NCBI GenBank assembly: GCA_021200215.1
Contig: JAJQGV010000104.1
Coordinates: 1-40,580, forward strand
Direction of reading: 5' to 3'
DNA length: 40,580 nt
Source of the DNA: Ruminococcus sp.
GTDB lineage: Bacteria > Bacillota > Clostridia > Oscillospirales > Ruminococcaceae
The number at the start of each line of letters is the position of its first letter. Position 1 is the stretch's first letter. The notes beneath the pieces were generated by a model. That model was not told where the DNA came from, made no database searches, and saw only the letters and a list, made by a program, of their open reading frames with translations. The position numbers were made by a program, and so were the translations under genes. Below, in pieces: positions 39,780-40,580 of this stretch.

Positions 39780-39945
39780 TCAATTTTCATTGTAACTTTG
39801 CCCTTGTGACTTTTGAGCATTGCATAAATCTGCGATGTTGCGAACACATCACCACCTGGTGAGTTGAGCCACACGGTGAGATTTCTATGAACTTTTGCAA
39901 GTTCATCACGGAAAAGTGCGGGTGTAATCTCATCTCCAAGCCATG
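39780..39945 (-). pseudogene. ClpP-type head maturation protease fragment
   Basis: WLGDEITPALFRDELAKVHRNLTVWLNSPGGDVFATSQIYAMLKSHKGKVTMKID then abrupt switch to capsid-like sequence; NSPGGDVFA motif. Confidence 0.75.
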
Positions 39946-39949
39946 TATA

Positions 39950-40175
39950 TCAGACGGTTTTTATCGTCACGGTCAGGGCATAAGTGGATACAAGCCGATG
40001 ACATCGCCTCGGAAAGTACTCTCACACAGGCATACACCATCGTATATTGTAAAACTGTGCAGTTGGTAACTCGCTTGCCACTGTCACTTCTTCTGAAAAA
40101 ATAGCTGTATGATGGGCTATCATAGCTGTTTGTCGGCTTGTCCCGTAAACGAAACAGTCCGCTGAAAATTCCCAT
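39950..40175 (-). pseudogene. Phage portal protein N-terminal fragment
   Basis: MGIFSGLFRLRDKPTNSYDSPSYSYFFRRSDSGKRVTNCTVLQYTMVYACVRVLSEAMSSA: portal protein N-terminus, truncated. Confidence 0.8.
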
Positions 40176-40192
40176 GAACATCACTCCTTTCG

Positions 40193-40222
40193 TTGACTTT
40201 TTCAATGGGCGTATGATATAAT
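40193..40222 (+). promoter_or_regulatory. Predicted promoter for the downstream + strand ORF
   Basis: TTGACT-(18)-TATAAT. Confidence 0.6.
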
Positions 40223-40272
40223 ATAGAAAACTGGTAGTTGCCAGTAAATCGGAATTTACGGAGGTATATTTT

Positions 40273-40580
40273 ATGGCAGAGTTTGGAATTGTAAAGTCTA
40301 ATTATTTCTCTTTTGAGAAGTATAAACAGCTTGTTGATAAATATTACGAGAATGATCCTCGTGAAATAAATTTTCAAAACAGAGTTATTCTAACATTGTT
40401 AGATAAAATTTTTATTAACGATGAGAAGATCTGGATTGTAGATGTTTCAACACAATTTAAGAATAGAGAGTCAGAACAGCATACACGTGAAATGTATGCA
40501 AATGATTACACGCCAGACTTACTTATTGTCAAAAAATGGAAGTATAATAATATAAATAAACCTTCGGAAGATTATTTAGC
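40273..40580 (+). CDS. Hypothetical protein, possible PD-(D/E)XK nuclease-like fold (truncated by window end)
   Basis: GGAGG RBS then MAEFGIVKSNYFSFEKYKQLVDKYYENDPREINFQNRVILTLLDKIFINDEKIWIVDVSTQFKNRESEQHTREMYANDYTPDLLIVKKWKYNNINKPSEDYLA...; open to the window end; TPDLLIV could be the D of a PD-(D/E)XK core. Confidence 0.7.
   Translation, partial: MAEFGIVKSNYFSFEKYKQLVDKYYENDPREINFQNRVILTLLDKIFINDEKIWIVDVSTQFKNRESEQHTREMYANDYTPDLLIVKKWKYNNINKPSEDYL

Noticed and set aside
1-40580. Apparent strong depletion of GGNCC (predicted R-M site): by manual scan only about 7 sites, six of which are obligatory Gly-Pro codon pairs (three in hisD, two in rseP, one in dxr).
   Set aside because: A quick control scan of CCNGG gave the same picture (about 11 sites, essentially all obligatory Pro-Gly pairs). 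Low-GC codon usage therefore explains the depletion without invoking restriction avoidance. A proper Markov-model k-mer test would be needed.
1-40580. CRISPR arrays, rRNA, tRNA, complete IS elements with transposase.
   Set aside because: No regularly spaced repeats, tRNA cloverleaf/CCA-type sequence, rRNA segments or transposase ORFs were recognised.

Overview
This looks like a low-GC Bacillota (Clostridia-like) chromosomal segment, with almost all core genes on the minus strand. From right to left in transcription order: (i) a translation/isoprenoid/lipid block rpsB-tsf-pyrH-frr-uppS-cdsA-dxr-rseP-ispG-polC. (ii) A histidine operon hisZ-hisG-hisD-hisC-[radical SAM]-hisB-[micro-ORF]-[GNAT]-hisH-hisA-[C5-MTase + Eco47II-like REase]-hisF-hisI-hisE, into which several foreign genes have been inserted. 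(iii) A small accessory block: YlmC/YmxH-like protein, a 51-aa sortase-signal-like microprotein, a collapsed DUF134 gene, a nitroreductase, a TIGR02452/PARG-like macrodomain protein, a BspA-like LRR surface protein, and a TetR-RND efflux operon with a very regular operator. (iv) From about 34.6 kb to 40.2 kb, a graveyard of phage head/tail genes (portal, ClpP-type protease, capsid, gp10, tail proteins) fused to remnants of a probable defence-type ATPase/helicase/zinc-hook ATPase cluster. The window ends in an intact-looking divergent ORF that may be a PD-(D/E)XK protein. The most interesting signals are: an approximately 180-bp transposase-less IS200/IS605 (omegaRNA-like) relic between hisI and hisE; a type II R-M pair embedded in the his operon; a sortase-tail microprotein missing from the ORF track; a fourfold 8-bp-periodic TetR operator; an RND pump with an approximately 330-aa coiled-coil insertion; and the decayed defence/prophage mosaic. 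No CRISPR arrays, rRNAs or tRNAs were recognised. All family calls are from sequence motifs read by eye; no searches were run.
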